NCBI GenBank assembly: GCA_030418115.1 | Contig: JAUHQD010000019.1 | Coordinates: 1-64,000 of the forward strand | DNA length: 64,000 bases | DNA from: Alteromonadaceae bacterium BrNp21-10 | GTDB lineage: Bacteria; Pseudomonadota; Gammaproteobacteria; Enterobacterales; Alteromonadaceae | Reading direction: 5' to 3' | The notes under the pieces: model-generated | What the model was told of the DNA's origin: nothing | Database searches by the model: none | Seen by the model: the letters and a program-made list of their open reading frames with translations, nothing else | Translations under genes and position numbers: made by a program | Part shown: piece after piece, positions 38,187 to 46,820 of the stretch | Layout of the letters: every line of letters starts with the position of its first letter | Numbering within the stretch: position 1 is the first letter of the stretch

Positions 38187-39204
38187 GAACATCCCTATCC
38201 TTTAGTGGATTGATCAGGCGCAGCAGCACGTCCATGCTCAGGGTGAAAATGATCACCACAGCAGAAACAGCTAGCATACCGCCACGAATGGCTGGAAAAT
38301 CTTGCTGGTAGATTGCTTGTAATAACCAATTACCAATACCGGGCCAAGAGAAAATCACTTCGACTATCATGGCATTGGTCAGTAGGGCGGTAAATTGCAG
38401 TACGAGTTGCGGTAATATGGGTAACAAGGTATTGCGCAAACCATGACGCCATAATATCTGGCCTCGGGATAAACCTCTGGCGGTAGCGGCTTTTATATAA
38501 TCACTTTCCATGACCTCGGTGACGGAGCGGCGGGTGATGCGTATCACAATACTACTGGTAACAATAGTGATCGACAGAGTTGGCAAAATTAGGTGATTAA
38601 CGGCATCTTGCATAGCCGCCTGAGATTCTGCTAAGCCCGAATGTAAAATATCCAGCAAAATGAATCCGCTGTAATGAGGAATGTCGTAAAGCAAACTGAT
38701 GCGTCCCGACATGGGCAGCCAGCCTAAATTTAGTGAAAAGAACAGAATGAGAATGAGGCCAAGCCAAAACACCGGTAACGAGTAGCCGAGCAGACTAGCT
38801 GACAATATGCCGTAATCAACGGGGCGTTGATAACGCAGTCCAGCCCAAAATCCAAGGGGGATGCCAATCACTGTCGATAGCACTAAGGCATAAACACTTA
38901 ACTCTAAGGTTGCTGGTAAAAACAGTAATATTTCATCCAGTACCGAGTTGTGTGAGCTAATGCTTAAGCCCCAATTACCTTGGTAAATCTCTTGGATATA
39001 ATGCACATATTGCATAAATAGATTTTTATCAAAGGCATATTCTTGCTGTAATTGTGCGTAGGCTTCGCTATTGGCAGGCACTATTCCCGTGAGGTTAATC
39101 AAAGGATCGCCGGGAAATAAATACACGAGGGCGAACGAGGCCACCGTTACAATAAAGGCGGTGATAACCAGCAAATTGAGGCGACGTAATAGGTAGGACA
39201 TCAT
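38173..39204 (-). CDS. sapB: Peptide ABC transporter permease SapB
   Basis: Inner-membrane permease of 343 residues in the DppB/OppB family. N-terminal helix (LLRRLNLLVITAFIVTVASF), the FPGDP motif, and the EAA loop ESDYIKAATARGLSRGQILW are visible, followed by FSWPGIGNWLLQAI. The start overlaps the sapA stop (ATGA), so it is translationally coupled. Confidence 0.92.
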   Translation of the reverse strand: MMSYLLRRLNLLVITAFIVTVASFALVYLFPGDPLINLTGIVPANSEAYAQLQQEYAFDKNLFMQYVHYIQEIYQGNWGLSISSHNSVLDEILLFLPATLELSVYALVLSTVIGIPLGFWAGLRYQRPVDYGILSASLLGYSLPVFWLGLILILFFSLNLGWLPMSGRISLLYDIPHYSGFILLDILHSGLAESQAAMQDAVNHLILPTLSITIVTSSIVIRITRRSVTEVMESDYIKAATARGLSRGQILWRHGLRNTLLPILPQLVLQFTALLTNAMIVEVIFSWPGIGNWLLQAIYQQDFPAIRGGMLAVSAVVIIFTLSMDVLLRLINPLKDRDVHGTI

Positions 39205-40838
39205 TGGCTTTTCTTCACCTGTCCGAAACGTACGCCACCAAAAGGATTTATCTTAAAGCCTGAAATATGTTGCTGATGAGCCTGATAGCGATAGGCATGC
39301 GCAATGGGTACTAACGGCATTTCTTCTTGTAATATACTATTGGCCAGCTGATAGAAAAGACGGCGTTCCTGTGGATCGGTATAGCGTAACGCTTGATCAA
39401 TTAAGTCATCGTATTCTTTCGAACACCAATTCGCTCTGTTAGTGCCAGACACAATAGCGGCGCAGCTAAATAGCGGGCGATAAAAATTATCAGGGTCGCC
39501 ACTATCGGCATTCCAACCAATGAGGACGGAATCGTGCAGCCCTTCGCGTAACTTGCGACGAAAAGTGGTCCACTCATATTGCACTATATTCACTTTGATG
39601 CCCACTTGCTGCAAATAACCTTGGATCAGTTCGGCCATTTTCATTGAATTAGGATTGTAAGCACGCTCAATAGGGATCGCCCAAATATCCATGGTAAATC
39701 CAGGTTGAATACCAATTTCATCCAGTAACTCGCGGGCTTTAACGGGATTGTAACTGGTACCACGTAAATTCTTTTGATAAGCCCAAGAGGTTGGCGGTAG
39801 GATGCCCTTGGCTCGCACTGCGCTGCCAAAATATACCGCATTGATCAATGTGTCTTTATCAATAGCCATGGCTAAGGCCTGGCGCATTAAGGCGTTATCA
39901 AATGGCGGCTTCAAGGTATTAAAGGCCCAGTAACCAATGTTCAGACCGGGTTTTTCATCGAGCACTAAATTTGTTTTTTGTTGGATAATATCCAAATCGC
40001 TATGGCCGGGAAATGCAATGGCATCACATTCACCGGTCAGTAATTTAGCTAATCGAATAGAGCGTGACGGGGTAATATCAAAAATGAGCTTTTCAAATTG
40101 CACTGGCTCACCCCAATAGCGTTCATGACGTCGATAACGTATATGGCTGGTTTTTCGATAGCTTTCAAATTTAAAGGGGCCGGTACCAATAGGGAGATTA
40201 TCGACGTTTTCCGGTGTTCCTGCTACTAACTCTTGTTGGGCGTACTCTTCAGATAAAATTACTGCGAAATCGGTAGCTAAATTAGCTAAAAATGAACTGT
40301 CTGGCTGACGTAATTTAATTTCAACACGATAACCATTAATCCGTTTTACACTCTCAATAAAGTGCTCTAAACCTAAGCTGACGAAGTAGGGGTAAATACC
40401 ACCAGATACATTGTGGTAGGGATGATCAAATTCACGCCAGCGATTAAAACTAAACAGCACATCATCGGCGTTAAAATAGCGGCTTGGGGTAAAATAGGGG
40501 GTTTTCTGAAAACTGACTTTTCGACGCAATTGGAAGGTATAGGTTAAGCCATCGGCACTGACGACCCAACTACTGGCCAACGCTGGCACAATATTATTGG
40601 TATCAGGATCAAATTCAATGAGTCGGTCATATATTTGGTGTGCGGCCGCATCTGCGGTAGTCCCGGATGTGTCTAACTGTGGATTAAAGCCGCCGGGGTC
40701 ACCTTCCGAACAATAAATTACACCATCCGCATGGCTCGCTGATATTGGACCTTCTGAACAGCCAGTTACTGCCACGATTAGCATGACTACAGCATATTTA
40801 AACGGATTCACTTTGCCATCAACTTTGTTCTTGTTCAC
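39201..40838 (-). CDS. sapA: Sap peptide-binding protein, predicted lipoprotein
   Basis: Substrate-binding subunit of the Sap system (SBP family 5), up to 545 residues. In enteric bacteria Sap is linked to antimicrobial-peptide resistance and peptide or putrescine transport. A lipobox VTGC (Cys27 from the first GTG) follows a hydrophobic stretch, so the protein is probably membrane-tethered; the E. coli form is soluble. Conserved segments: FQKTPYFTPSRYFNADDV, PIGTGPFKF, LLTGECDAIAFPG. The GTG at 40838 overlaps pspF by 20 bp. A second in-frame GTG at 40811, just after the pspF stop, would give a neat 17-residue signal before the Cys and may be the true start. Confidence 0.88.
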   Translation of the reverse strand: MNKNKVDGKVNPFKYAVVMLIVAVTGCSEGPISASHADGVIYCSEGDPGGFNPQLDTSGTTADAAAHQIYDRLIEFDPDTNNIVPALASSWVVSADGLTYTFQLRRKVSFQKTPYFTPSRYFNADDVLFSFNRWREFDHPYHNVSGGIYPYFVSLGLEHFIESVKRINGYRVEIKLRQPDSSFLANLATDFAVILSEEYAQQELVAGTPENVDNLPIGTGPFKFESYRKTSHIRYRRHERYWGEPVQFEKLIFDITPSRSIRLAKLLTGECDAIAFPGHSDLDIIQQKTNLVLDEKPGLNIGYWAFNTLKPPFDNALMRQALAMAIDKDTLINAVYFGSAVRAKGILPPTSWAYQKNLRGTSYNPVKARELLDEIGIQPGFTMDIWAIPIERAYNPNSMKMAELIQGYLQQVGIKVNIVQYEWTTFRRKLREGLHDSVLIGWNADSGDPDNFYRPLFSCAAIVSGTNRANWCSKEYDDLIDQALRYTDPQERRLFYQLANSILQEEMPLVPIAHAYRYQAHQQHISGFKINPFGGVRFGQVKKSQ

Positions 40839-41907
40839 CCAGTGGATTATCTAACAAATTGTATTTTTTCAAATACCCTCGCAACTGATGATAGGTTAAC
40901 GACAATTTATCAGCAGTTTTCTTTTGATTAAACTGACTTTCAGCCAACGCTTTTTGAATCAAATCAATCTCAAATTGTTGCGATACCTGTTTCAAATCAA
41001 CAGGGAAGCTTATGTTATCATCTTGTACCAGCACGGGGGCAGTGGCATTTTCGCTTTTTTCGACAATGGTTGCTGCGGTAGATGGTTGTATGCGATCAAC
41101 CGTTTTTGTTCTGGTTACTGGGCGAAATTTGGACTCAAAGGGATCAAGAATAACTTCATGAACAGGAAGTTGCTCATTATTACAACGATAAACGGCGCGC
41201 TCGACGACGTTTTTCAGTTCCCGTACATTACCTGGCCAGTCATGTTCTATTAGTGTACGCCGTGCTTTATCGGTAAAACCACTGAATAATTCGAACTCTA
41301 ATTCACGGGACATATTAATCGCAAAATGTTCAGCCAATAACATGATGTCTTCTTGGCGTTCACGTAATGGCGGTAGGGTAATAACGTCAAAGGCTAAGCG
41401 ATCGAGCAGGTCGGCCCTAAATTCGCCTTTGGCGGCTAAACTGGGTAAATCTTCATTGGTTGCTGCTAATAAGCGTACATCGGTTTTTACAGTGCGAGAG
41501 CCACCCACACGTTCAAACTCTCCGTATTCCACAACCCGTAAAAGCTTTTCTTGGATTAAGCCTGAGGTGTTGGCTAATTCATCTAAAAATAAAGTGCCCT
41601 GACTGGCCGTCTCAAAGCGACCTTCACGGCGTTTGGCAGCCCCAGTGAATGCGCCAGCTTCATAGCCAAACAATTCACTTTCTAATAGGTTTTCATTTAA
41701 GGCGGCACAATTTAAAGTCAGGTAGGTTTGGTCCCAACGCTTAGAAAGGTAATGTAGTCGCGCTGCAATAAGCTCCTTACCCGTCCCACGTTCACCAATG
41801 ATGAGTACCGGTTTATTCAATGGTGCAATTTGTGATACTTGTTCCAGTACCTCTAAAAAACTATTAGATTGTCCCAACAAATTATCTTGCTTACGAAAGC
41901 GGCTCAT
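40819..41907 (-). CDS. pspF: Phage-shock-protein operon activator PspF
   Basis: Sigma-54 enhancer-binding protein of 362 residues, held inactive by PspA. It begins directly with the AAA+ domain: Walker A GERGTGKE, the sigma-54-contacting GAFTGA loop, Walker B GTLFLDELA, and WPGNVRELKNVVERA. The C-terminus carries a Fis-type helix-turn-helix (NQKKTADKLSLTYHQLRGYL). No N-terminal sensor domain is present, as normal for PspF. It is divergent from pspA and runs into sapA with overlap, so pspF and sap may be one transcript. Confidence 0.94.
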   Translation of the reverse strand: MSRFRKQDNLLGQSNSFLEVLEQVSQIAPLNKPVLIIGERGTGKELIAARLHYLSKRWDQTYLTLNCAALNENLLESELFGYEAGAFTGAAKRREGRFETASQGTLFLDELANTSGLIQEKLLRVVEYGEFERVGGSRTVKTDVRLLAATNEDLPSLAAKGEFRADLLDRLAFDVITLPPLRERQEDIMLLAEHFAINMSRELEFELFSGFTDKARRTLIEHDWPGNVRELKNVVERAVYRCNNEQLPVHEVILDPFESKFRPVTRTKTVDRIQPSTAATIVEKSENATAPVLVQDDNISFPVDLKQVSQQFEIDLIQKALAESQFNQKKTADKLSLTYHQLRGYLKKYNLLDNPLGEQEQS

Positions 41908-42016
41908 TAAAAAGGGTGCCTTTATATTTAAAAAGTGGTCTAAAACACTAAATGTTGGTTTAACTAAATAATATTGTAAGTGAGTTGAAAAAGGTAGTAA
42001 ATATTATTTTGATTAA

Positions 42017-42029
42017 AATCAACCATTTA
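42017..42029 (+). promoter_or_regulatory. IHF binding site upstream of pspA
   Basis: AATCAACCATTTA matches the IHF consensus WATCAANNNNTTR at every defined position. It lies 15 bp upstream of the sigma-54 promoter, where IHF bends DNA to bring PspF to the polymerase in E. coli. Confidence 0.7.
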
Positions 42030-42043
42030 CATTAATATAAAAA

Positions 42044-42060
42044 TTGGCCTAGTTATTGAA
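42044..42060 (+). promoter_or_regulatory. Sigma-54 promoter of pspABC
   Basis: TTGGCCTAGTTATTGAA has TTGGC at -24 and TTGAA at -12 with GG and GA separated by 10 nt. The -12 element departs from TTGCA in one base, as the E. coli psp promoter also does. 74 bp upstream of pspA. Confidence 0.75.
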
Positions 42061-42134
42061 TGTGACTAACTAAGAAAGTAACTAACATTAACACGCTTTT
42101 TAGAAGCGTAGGTTTTCAATAAGAGGTAACTAAC

Positions 42135-42824
42135 ATGGGTATATTCTCTCGATTCACCGATATAGTGAACTCCAATATCAACTCTTTATTAGATAAGGCT
42201 GAAGATCCAGAAAAAATGGTTCGTCTTATCATTCAAGAGATGGAAGATACGTTAGTCGAAGTCCGTTCTGTTTCGGCCAAAGCAATTGCCAACAAGAAAG
42301 ATATTGTACGTCAAATCAATAGGTTGGAAGAAAATGCAGCAGATTGGCAGGCAAAGGCAGAACTGGCCATCAGCAAAGATCGCGAAGACTTAGCCCGAGC
42401 GGCGTTAGTTGAGCGTAAAAAGGCTGAAGATCATGTTTCTAGCTTGAGCGATGAGCTGTTGCTCGTTGATGAACAAATTTCGAAACTGCAAAGTGAAGTC
42501 GTACTCTTGCAAGAAAAATTGCTGGATGCGAAAAATCGCCAAAAAGCGATCATGTTACGTCAGAAGACTGCCAGTTCGCGTTTACAAGTGAAGCGTAAAT
42601 TGGATAGTAGTAAAGTTGACGATGCAATGTATCGATTTGAACGTTACGAAAGCCGTATTGATGATTTAGAATCTCAAGTCGATGCTTATGACTTAGGTAA
42701 AAAATCCTTAGCCGATGAGTTTGCCGAATTGGAATCGGGCAATAAGGTTGATGATGAATTAGCCGCATTGAAGAAGAAAGTCGCAGCAAGCCAAGCCAAA
42801 CCAGCGGCTAAAAAAGCGAAGTAA
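42135..42824 (+). CDS. pspA: Phage shock protein A
   Basis: Peripheral membrane protein that senses and repairs inner-membrane damage and inhibits PspF. The 229 residues begin with the amphipathic helix MGIFSRFTDIVNSNINSLL, then a long Lys/Glu-rich coiled coil of the PspA/ESCRT-III fold and a short Lys/Ala tail. First gene of pspABC under the sigma-54-like promoter. GAGGTAAC lies upstream of the ATG. Confidence 0.96.
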   Translation: MGIFSRFTDIVNSNINSLLDKAEDPEKMVRLIIQEMEDTLVEVRSVSAKAIANKKDIVRQINRLEENAADWQAKAELAISKDREDLARAALVERKKAEDHVSSLSDELLLVDEQISKLQSEVVLLQEKLLDAKNRQKAIMLRQKTASSRLQVKRKLDSSKVDDAMYRFERYESRIDDLESQVDAYDLGKKSLADEFAELESGNKVDDELAALKKKVAASQAKPAAKKAK

Positions 42825-42848
42825 ATTACCAGAATTAAGGAGTAGATC

Positions 42849-43079
42849 ATGGATTTTGAAGTTTTAATGGCCCCAATAATTATTTTTTTGGTAATTGTTG
42901 CTCCGATCTGGCTAATTTTACATTACCGCAGTAAGCGTCAAGTCAGTCAGGGATTGACAGCTGACGAGTATGAAACCATTAAAGAATTAGCCTTAAAAGC
43001 AGAGCAAATGGCTGACCGTATCCATACTCTAGAAGCGATTTTGGATGCCGAATCACCGGAGTGGAGGAGTAAAGTATGA
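42849..43079 (+). CDS. pspB: Phage shock protein B
   Basis: 76-residue inner-membrane protein with one N-terminal helix (APIIIFLVIVAPIWLILHY) and a cytoplasmic coiled coil (TIKELALKAEQMADRIHTLE). With PspC it relays stress to PspA. AAGGAG precedes the ATG; the stop overlaps pspC. Confidence 0.94.
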   Translation: MDFEVLMAPIIIFLVIVAPIWLILHYRSKRQVSQGLTADEYETIKELALKAEQMADRIHTLEAILDAESPEWRSKV

Positions 43080-43516
43080 CCATGAAACGTGAATTATATC
43101 GTGACCCATCCCGTGGCAAAATTGCTGGAGTGTGTGCTGGGTTAGCCGATTACTTTGGTTGGGAGCTGTGGTTAGTTCGTATTATTTTTGTTTCTGCGGT
43201 GTTACTTGCTGGGGGCCCATTTTTCATCGTGGCCTATGTCGCAGCATGGTTTATTTTAGATAAAAAACCAAGTGGACTGCAACGGGCTAAATCCCATATT
43301 TTTAATAAACAGCAGGGCAAAGGTTGGCACAATTACCCTGAAGAAGATAAAGCGGTAGAAGTTAAAACGAGGGTATGGCAGGCCGGCGAAACACCTAAGC
43401 AAGCATGCCATGATATTCGCGAACGTTTTGTTAATATTGAACAAAACCTGCGTAAAATGGAAACCTATGTTACCTCTTCAGAATTTCAGCTTAATCGAGA
43501 AATAAGTAAGTTGTAA
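43076..43516 (+). CDS. pspC: Phage shock protein C
   Basis: 146-residue membrane protein. The PspC domain (ELYRDPSRGKIAGVCAGLAD then YFGWELWLVRI and a membrane segment) takes up the first 70 residues. The C-terminal part is a cytoplasmic or periplasmic helix (IRERFVNIEQNLRKMETYV). Overlaps pspB by 4 bp (ATGA). Ended by a clear terminator. Confidence 0.95.
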   Translation: MTMKRELYRDPSRGKIAGVCAGLADYFGWELWLVRIIFVSAVLLAGGPFFIVAYVAAWFILDKKPSGLQRAKSHIFNKQQGKGWHNYPEEDKAVEVKTRVWQAGETPKQACHDIRERFVNIEQNLRKMETYVTSSEFQLNREISKL

Positions 43517-43532
43517 TCGTAAATATTCAAAT

Positions 43533-43561
43533 AAAAAGCAGCTTTAACTAGCTGCTTTTTT
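43533..43561 (+). terminator. Intrinsic terminator after pspC
   Basis: Stem AAAAAGCAGCT / AGCTGCTTTTT with loop TTAACT and T-run. Confidence 0.92.
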
Positions 43562-43641
43562 ATATATGAAGTGCCAATAAGTTTACGATTATTGGTTTTT
43601 TGTTGAATTAAATACCGGATGCCAGTGTTTTATTTGGTTTT

Positions 43642-43659
43642 TGTAAATATTATTTAACA
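43642..43659. promoter_or_regulatory. TyrR box upstream of phhA
   Basis: TGTAAATATTATTTAACA matches TGTAAA-N6-TTTACA with one mismatch, and the invariant G and C are 14 bp apart. 114 bp before phhA. The tyrR gene lies 1.4 kb away. Confidence 0.7.
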
Positions 43660-43773
43660 ATTTGCTGTGGGGTTTTAACAAGTCATTATCTTTTTCTTTG
43701 CAACTAAAGCTTTAAACTCTCAGCATAAATGTTGGGATTAAACACTCCCGTTGTGATTATGAAATTGAGATGT

Positions 43774-44583
43774 ATGTCTAAACAATCAAAATATATTTCC
43801 AAGGAATATAACCAACAAGGCTTAATTGAATGGTTGCCAGCAGAAAATCAAATTTGGTCCGAACTCTATGCTCAACAAATTGCAGTTATAGAGGGGCGCG
43901 CCTGCGATGAATATATTCAAGGATTAAGCCAGCTAAAACTGCCTACTCATCGTGTGCCGCAACTAACAGAAGTGAATAGGGTGTTACAACAAAGTACTGG
44001 ATGGCAAGTTAAACAAGTGCCCGCGCTGATCAACTTCGACGAGTTTTTTCACATGCTTGCCAATAAGCAGTTCCCCGTGGCAACTTTTATTCGTAGTCGC
44101 AGCGAGTTTGACTATTTACAAGAGCCGGATATTTTTCATGAAATATTTGGTCATTGCCCTTTATTAACCAATCCGGCTTTTGCACATTTTACCCATCGTT
44201 ATGGCCAACTTGGTCATCAAGCAACAAAAGAACAACGGGCTTATTTAGCGAGGTTATACTGGTTCACAGTGGAATTTGGCTTATTAAATACATCACAGGG
44301 ATTACGTATCTATGGTGGTGGTATTTTATCTTCCCCAGGGGAAACTCATTATGCGCTGGAAAGCGATACTGTTATTCGTCAGCCGTTAGATATTATTGAG
44401 GTGATGCGGACGCCATATCGCATCGACATTATGCAGCCCATATACTTTACTATTAATCAGTTACAACAGTTGGATGAAATAAGTCAGCAAGACATTATGA
44501 CGTTGGTGACTCAAGCACAAAAGTTGGGAATGCATTCCCCTAAATTTGTACAAAAACATACAGCAAAGATAAGCTGTCCCTGA
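43774..44583 (+). CDS. phhA: Phenylalanine 4-monooxygenase
   Basis: Iron- and tetrahydropterin-dependent hydroxylase turning phenylalanine into tyrosine, first step of the pathway encoded here. The 269-residue monodomain bacterial form has the iron ligands His122 and His127 (FHEIFGHCP) and Glu167 (WFTVEFGL). Start ATG 43774 gives [16 protein letters not shown], which fits homologues; upstream in-frame codons have no ribosome site. phhB follows after 25 bp. Confidence 0.95.
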   Translation: MSKQSKYISKEYNQQGLIEWLPAENQIWSELYAQQIAVIEGRACDEYIQGLSQLKLPTHRVPQLTEVNRVLQQSTGWQVKQVPALINFDEFFHMLANKQFPVATFIRSRSEFDYLQEPDIFHEIFGHCPLLTNPAFAHFTHRYGQLGHQATKEQRAYLARLYWFTVEFGLLNTSQGLRIYGGGILSSPGETHYALESDTVIRQPLDIIEVMRTPYRIDIMQPIYFTINQLQQLDEISQQDIMTLVTQAQKLGMHSPKFVQKHTAKISCP

Positions 44584-44608
44584 TCCTGTAACCCTATGGA
44601 GAATTTAT

Positions 44609-44947
44609 ATGACGACATTAAGTCAGCAACAATGTGAAGCGTGCAACGCCGATGCACCAAAAGTTAGCGGTGAAGAATTGGCAGAATTAATGACTATGAT
44701 CCCTGATTGGACGCCAATGGTCAGAGATAATATTCTGCAGTTAGAGCGAGAATTTACCTTTAAGAATTTTAAATTGGCAATGGCCTTTGCAAATCAAGTG
44801 GGGGAATTGGCTGAAGCTGAGTTTCACCATCCATCAATATTATTGGAATGGGGCAAGGTCACGGTAACGTGGTGGACTCACAAAATTAAAGGTTTACACC
44901 GTAATGACTTTATTTGCGCCGCTAAAACAGATGAGTTGTTAGGGTAA
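44609..44947 (+). CDS. phhB: Pterin-4-alpha-carbinolamine dehydratase
   Basis: Regenerates the pterin cofactor used by PhhA. The 112 residues contain the active-site motif [20 protein letters not shown] and the preceding [12 protein letters not shown] helix. Preceded by a GGAG site; forms an operon with phhA. Confidence 0.95.
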   Translation: MTTLSQQQCEACNADAPKVSGEELAELMTMIPDWTPMVRDNILQLEREFTFKNFKLAMAFANQVGELAEAEFHHPSILLEWGKVTVTWWTHKIKGLHRNDFICAAKTDELLG

Positions 44948-45022
44948 AGTGCTACTCAATTTGTACACTTTTTGACACTTAAATCAAAATTATGACGATT
45001 TAGTTGCACATCACAGTCATAT

Positions 45023-45040
45023 TGTAATAATATCTTTACA
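45023..45040. promoter_or_regulatory. TyrR box upstream of tyrR
   Basis: TGTAATAATATCTTTACA differs from TGTAAA-N6-TTTACA in one position. 24 bp before the tyrR ATG, suggesting autoregulation. Confidence 0.7.
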
Positions 45041-45064
45041 TCTTATCATCACTCAGGTTGTTAT

Positions 45065-46615
45065 ATGCGTTTGGAAATAAGCTGTCAGGATCGCCTTGGC
45101 ATCGCGCAAGATATTTTGGTTCGCTATGAAATTGATTTGAAAGGAATTGAAATTGATAAAATTGGTAAAATTTATCTTCACTTCCCCAATATTGATTTTG
45201 CTGAATTCCAGCATCTTATGCCTGAAATTAGGCGTATAGAGGGTATTAGTGATGTTAAAACCACACCTTATATGCCCAACGAACGTGAAAAACATCAGCT
45301 AGCTACTTTACTACAAACATTACCTGACCCTGTGTTTTCTATTGATCCTAAGGGTCATGTAGTGTTGGTCAACGAAGCTGTAATTAATGGTTTAGAATTG
45401 CGCCCCATAGACATTAAAGGCCAGGAAATTAGTGACTTAGTCAAAGGCTTTAATTTCATTAAATGGATGGACAGTAAAGACTTACAGGTACAAACCACTA
45501 AAGTAAAATTCATTGAGCAAGACTATATCGCCGACATTATGCCGGTCATGGTCGCAGACGTGGAAGGTGGTAACATACTTGCTGGCGCAGTTTTAGTGCT
45601 TAAATCTGAATATCGATTAGGCCAACAAGTATCGGCTTTTAACCAATCCACCAATGAAAGTTTTACCGGAATTCAAGCGGCTAGTTCGGCAATGAAAAAG
45701 CTGATCAAAGAAGCGCGAAAAATGGCCGAGTTGGATGCCCCCTTACTTATTTTGGGGGAAACCGGCACAGGTAAAGAATTACTGGCGCGCTCTTGTCATC
45801 ACGCTAGTCGCCGAGTTGAACAACCTTTCTTAGCGCTAAATTGTGCCTCTTTGCCCGATAATGTCGCTGAAACCGAGTTATTTGGCTACGGACCCGGTGC
45901 CTATGGTAACAACGGTGAAAGTAAAACCGGATTATTTGAACAAGCTGAAGGCGGTACCTTATTCCTAGACGAAGTCGGGGATATGTCGCCACAGTTGCAA
46001 TCTAAGTTAGTGCGAGTTTTACAAGATGGTTGCTTCCGCCGTATTGGTGACGCCAAAGAAGTGCAAGTGGATGTACGTATTATCTGTACCACTCATAAAG
46101 AATTGGAACAATTAGTCTTAGATGGGCTTTTCCGCGAAGATTTGTATTATCGTTTGAATGTTATGAGCCTGATGATCCCGCCATTACGTCAACGTAAACA
46201 AGATATTATTGCCTTAGCTGAAACCTTTGTTAAACAACATAGCGGTAAATTAGGGCGTAGGCCGCCTAAGTTGAACCGTTCTTGTGTTGAATATTTACAG
46301 GCTTATTCGTGGCCGGGCAATGTTCGTCAATTGGAGAATGCCATTTATCGGGCGGTATCCTTGTTAGAAGGTAATGAACTGACTAAAGACAGTATCCAGT
46401 TGCCATCAACTAGTGCCGAAAATAATTTTTTCGCTGCCGAATTTGAAGGCAGTTTAGACGAAGCTGTAAAAGGATTCGAAAGAGACTTGTTAAAACGCTT
46501 GTATCCATCGCACCCAAGTACGCGCCAATTGGCTAAAAAACTGGGTCTAAGTCACACCGCTATTGCTAATAAATTACGTGATTATGGGATTAATAAAAAG
46601 TCTGTAAAATTATAG
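45065..46615 (+). CDS. tyrR: Transcriptional regulator TyrR
   Basis: Aromatic-amino-acid-responsive regulator of 516 residues. N-terminal ACT domain (MRLEISCQDRLGIAQDIL), PAS domain (about 80-190), then an AAA+ core with Walker A GETGTGKE. The GAFTGA loop is replaced by GPGAYGNNGES, so it cannot work through sigma-54, as in E. coli TyrR. The C-terminal helix-turn-helix is STRQLAKKLGLSHTAIANKL. It sits between the phh and hppD operons, whose upstream regions both carry TyrR-like boxes. Confidence 0.95.
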   Translation: MRLEISCQDRLGIAQDILVRYEIDLKGIEIDKIGKIYLHFPNIDFAEFQHLMPEIRRIEGISDVKTTPYMPNEREKHQLATLLQTLPDPVFSIDPKGHVVLVNEAVINGLELRPIDIKGQEISDLVKGFNFIKWMDSKDLQVQTTKVKFIEQDYIADIMPVMVADVEGGNILAGAVLVLKSEYRLGQQVSAFNQSTNESFTGIQAASSAMKKLIKEARKMAELDAPLLILGETGTGKELLARSCHHASRRVEQPFLALNCASLPDNVAETELFGYGPGAYGNNGESKTGLFEQAEGGTLFLDEVGDMSPQLQSKLVRVLQDGCFRRIGDAKEVQVDVRIICTTHKELEQLVLDGLFREDLYYRLNVMSLMIPPLRQRKQDIIALAETFVKQHSGKLGRRPPKLNRSCVEYLQAYSWPGNVRQLENAIYRAVSLLEGNELTKDSIQLPSTSAENNFFAAEFEGSLDEAVKGFERDLLKRLYPSHPSTRQLAKKLGLSHTAIANKLRDYGINKKSVKL

Positions 46616-46656
46616 ATACAATTTTGTAACCTTATTATTCCACCTATTCCTTTCCA

Positions 46657-46680
46657 GAGGCCTAAATCCGGCCTTTAATT
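46657..46680 (+). terminator. Probable terminator after tyrR
   Basis: Stem AGGCC / GGCCT with a 7-nt loop followed by TTAATTGTT; short stem and interrupted T-run make it moderate. Confidence 0.5.
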
Positions 46681-46682
46681 GT

Positions 46683-46725
46683 TAGCAATGTATTTTGTAT
46701 CACTAGTTGTACAAATGCATTGCTA
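46683..46725. promoter_or_regulatory. 43-bp palindromic operator upstream of hppD, including a TyrR-like box
   Basis: Outer arms TAGCAATG (46683-46690) and CATTGCTA (46718-46725) are perfectly symmetric. Inside lies TGTATCACTAGTTGTACA (46696-46713), which keeps TGTA and TACA at TyrR spacing. The region is 96 bp before hppD. Confidence 0.6.
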
Positions 46726-46820
46726 TCTTCCTATTTTAAAAGAATTTTTAGCACCTTCTCAAGCAAACGATTTTATTGTCTAGTAATCATTAATTATTGT
46801 CAGCAATAGAAGAATAAAGC

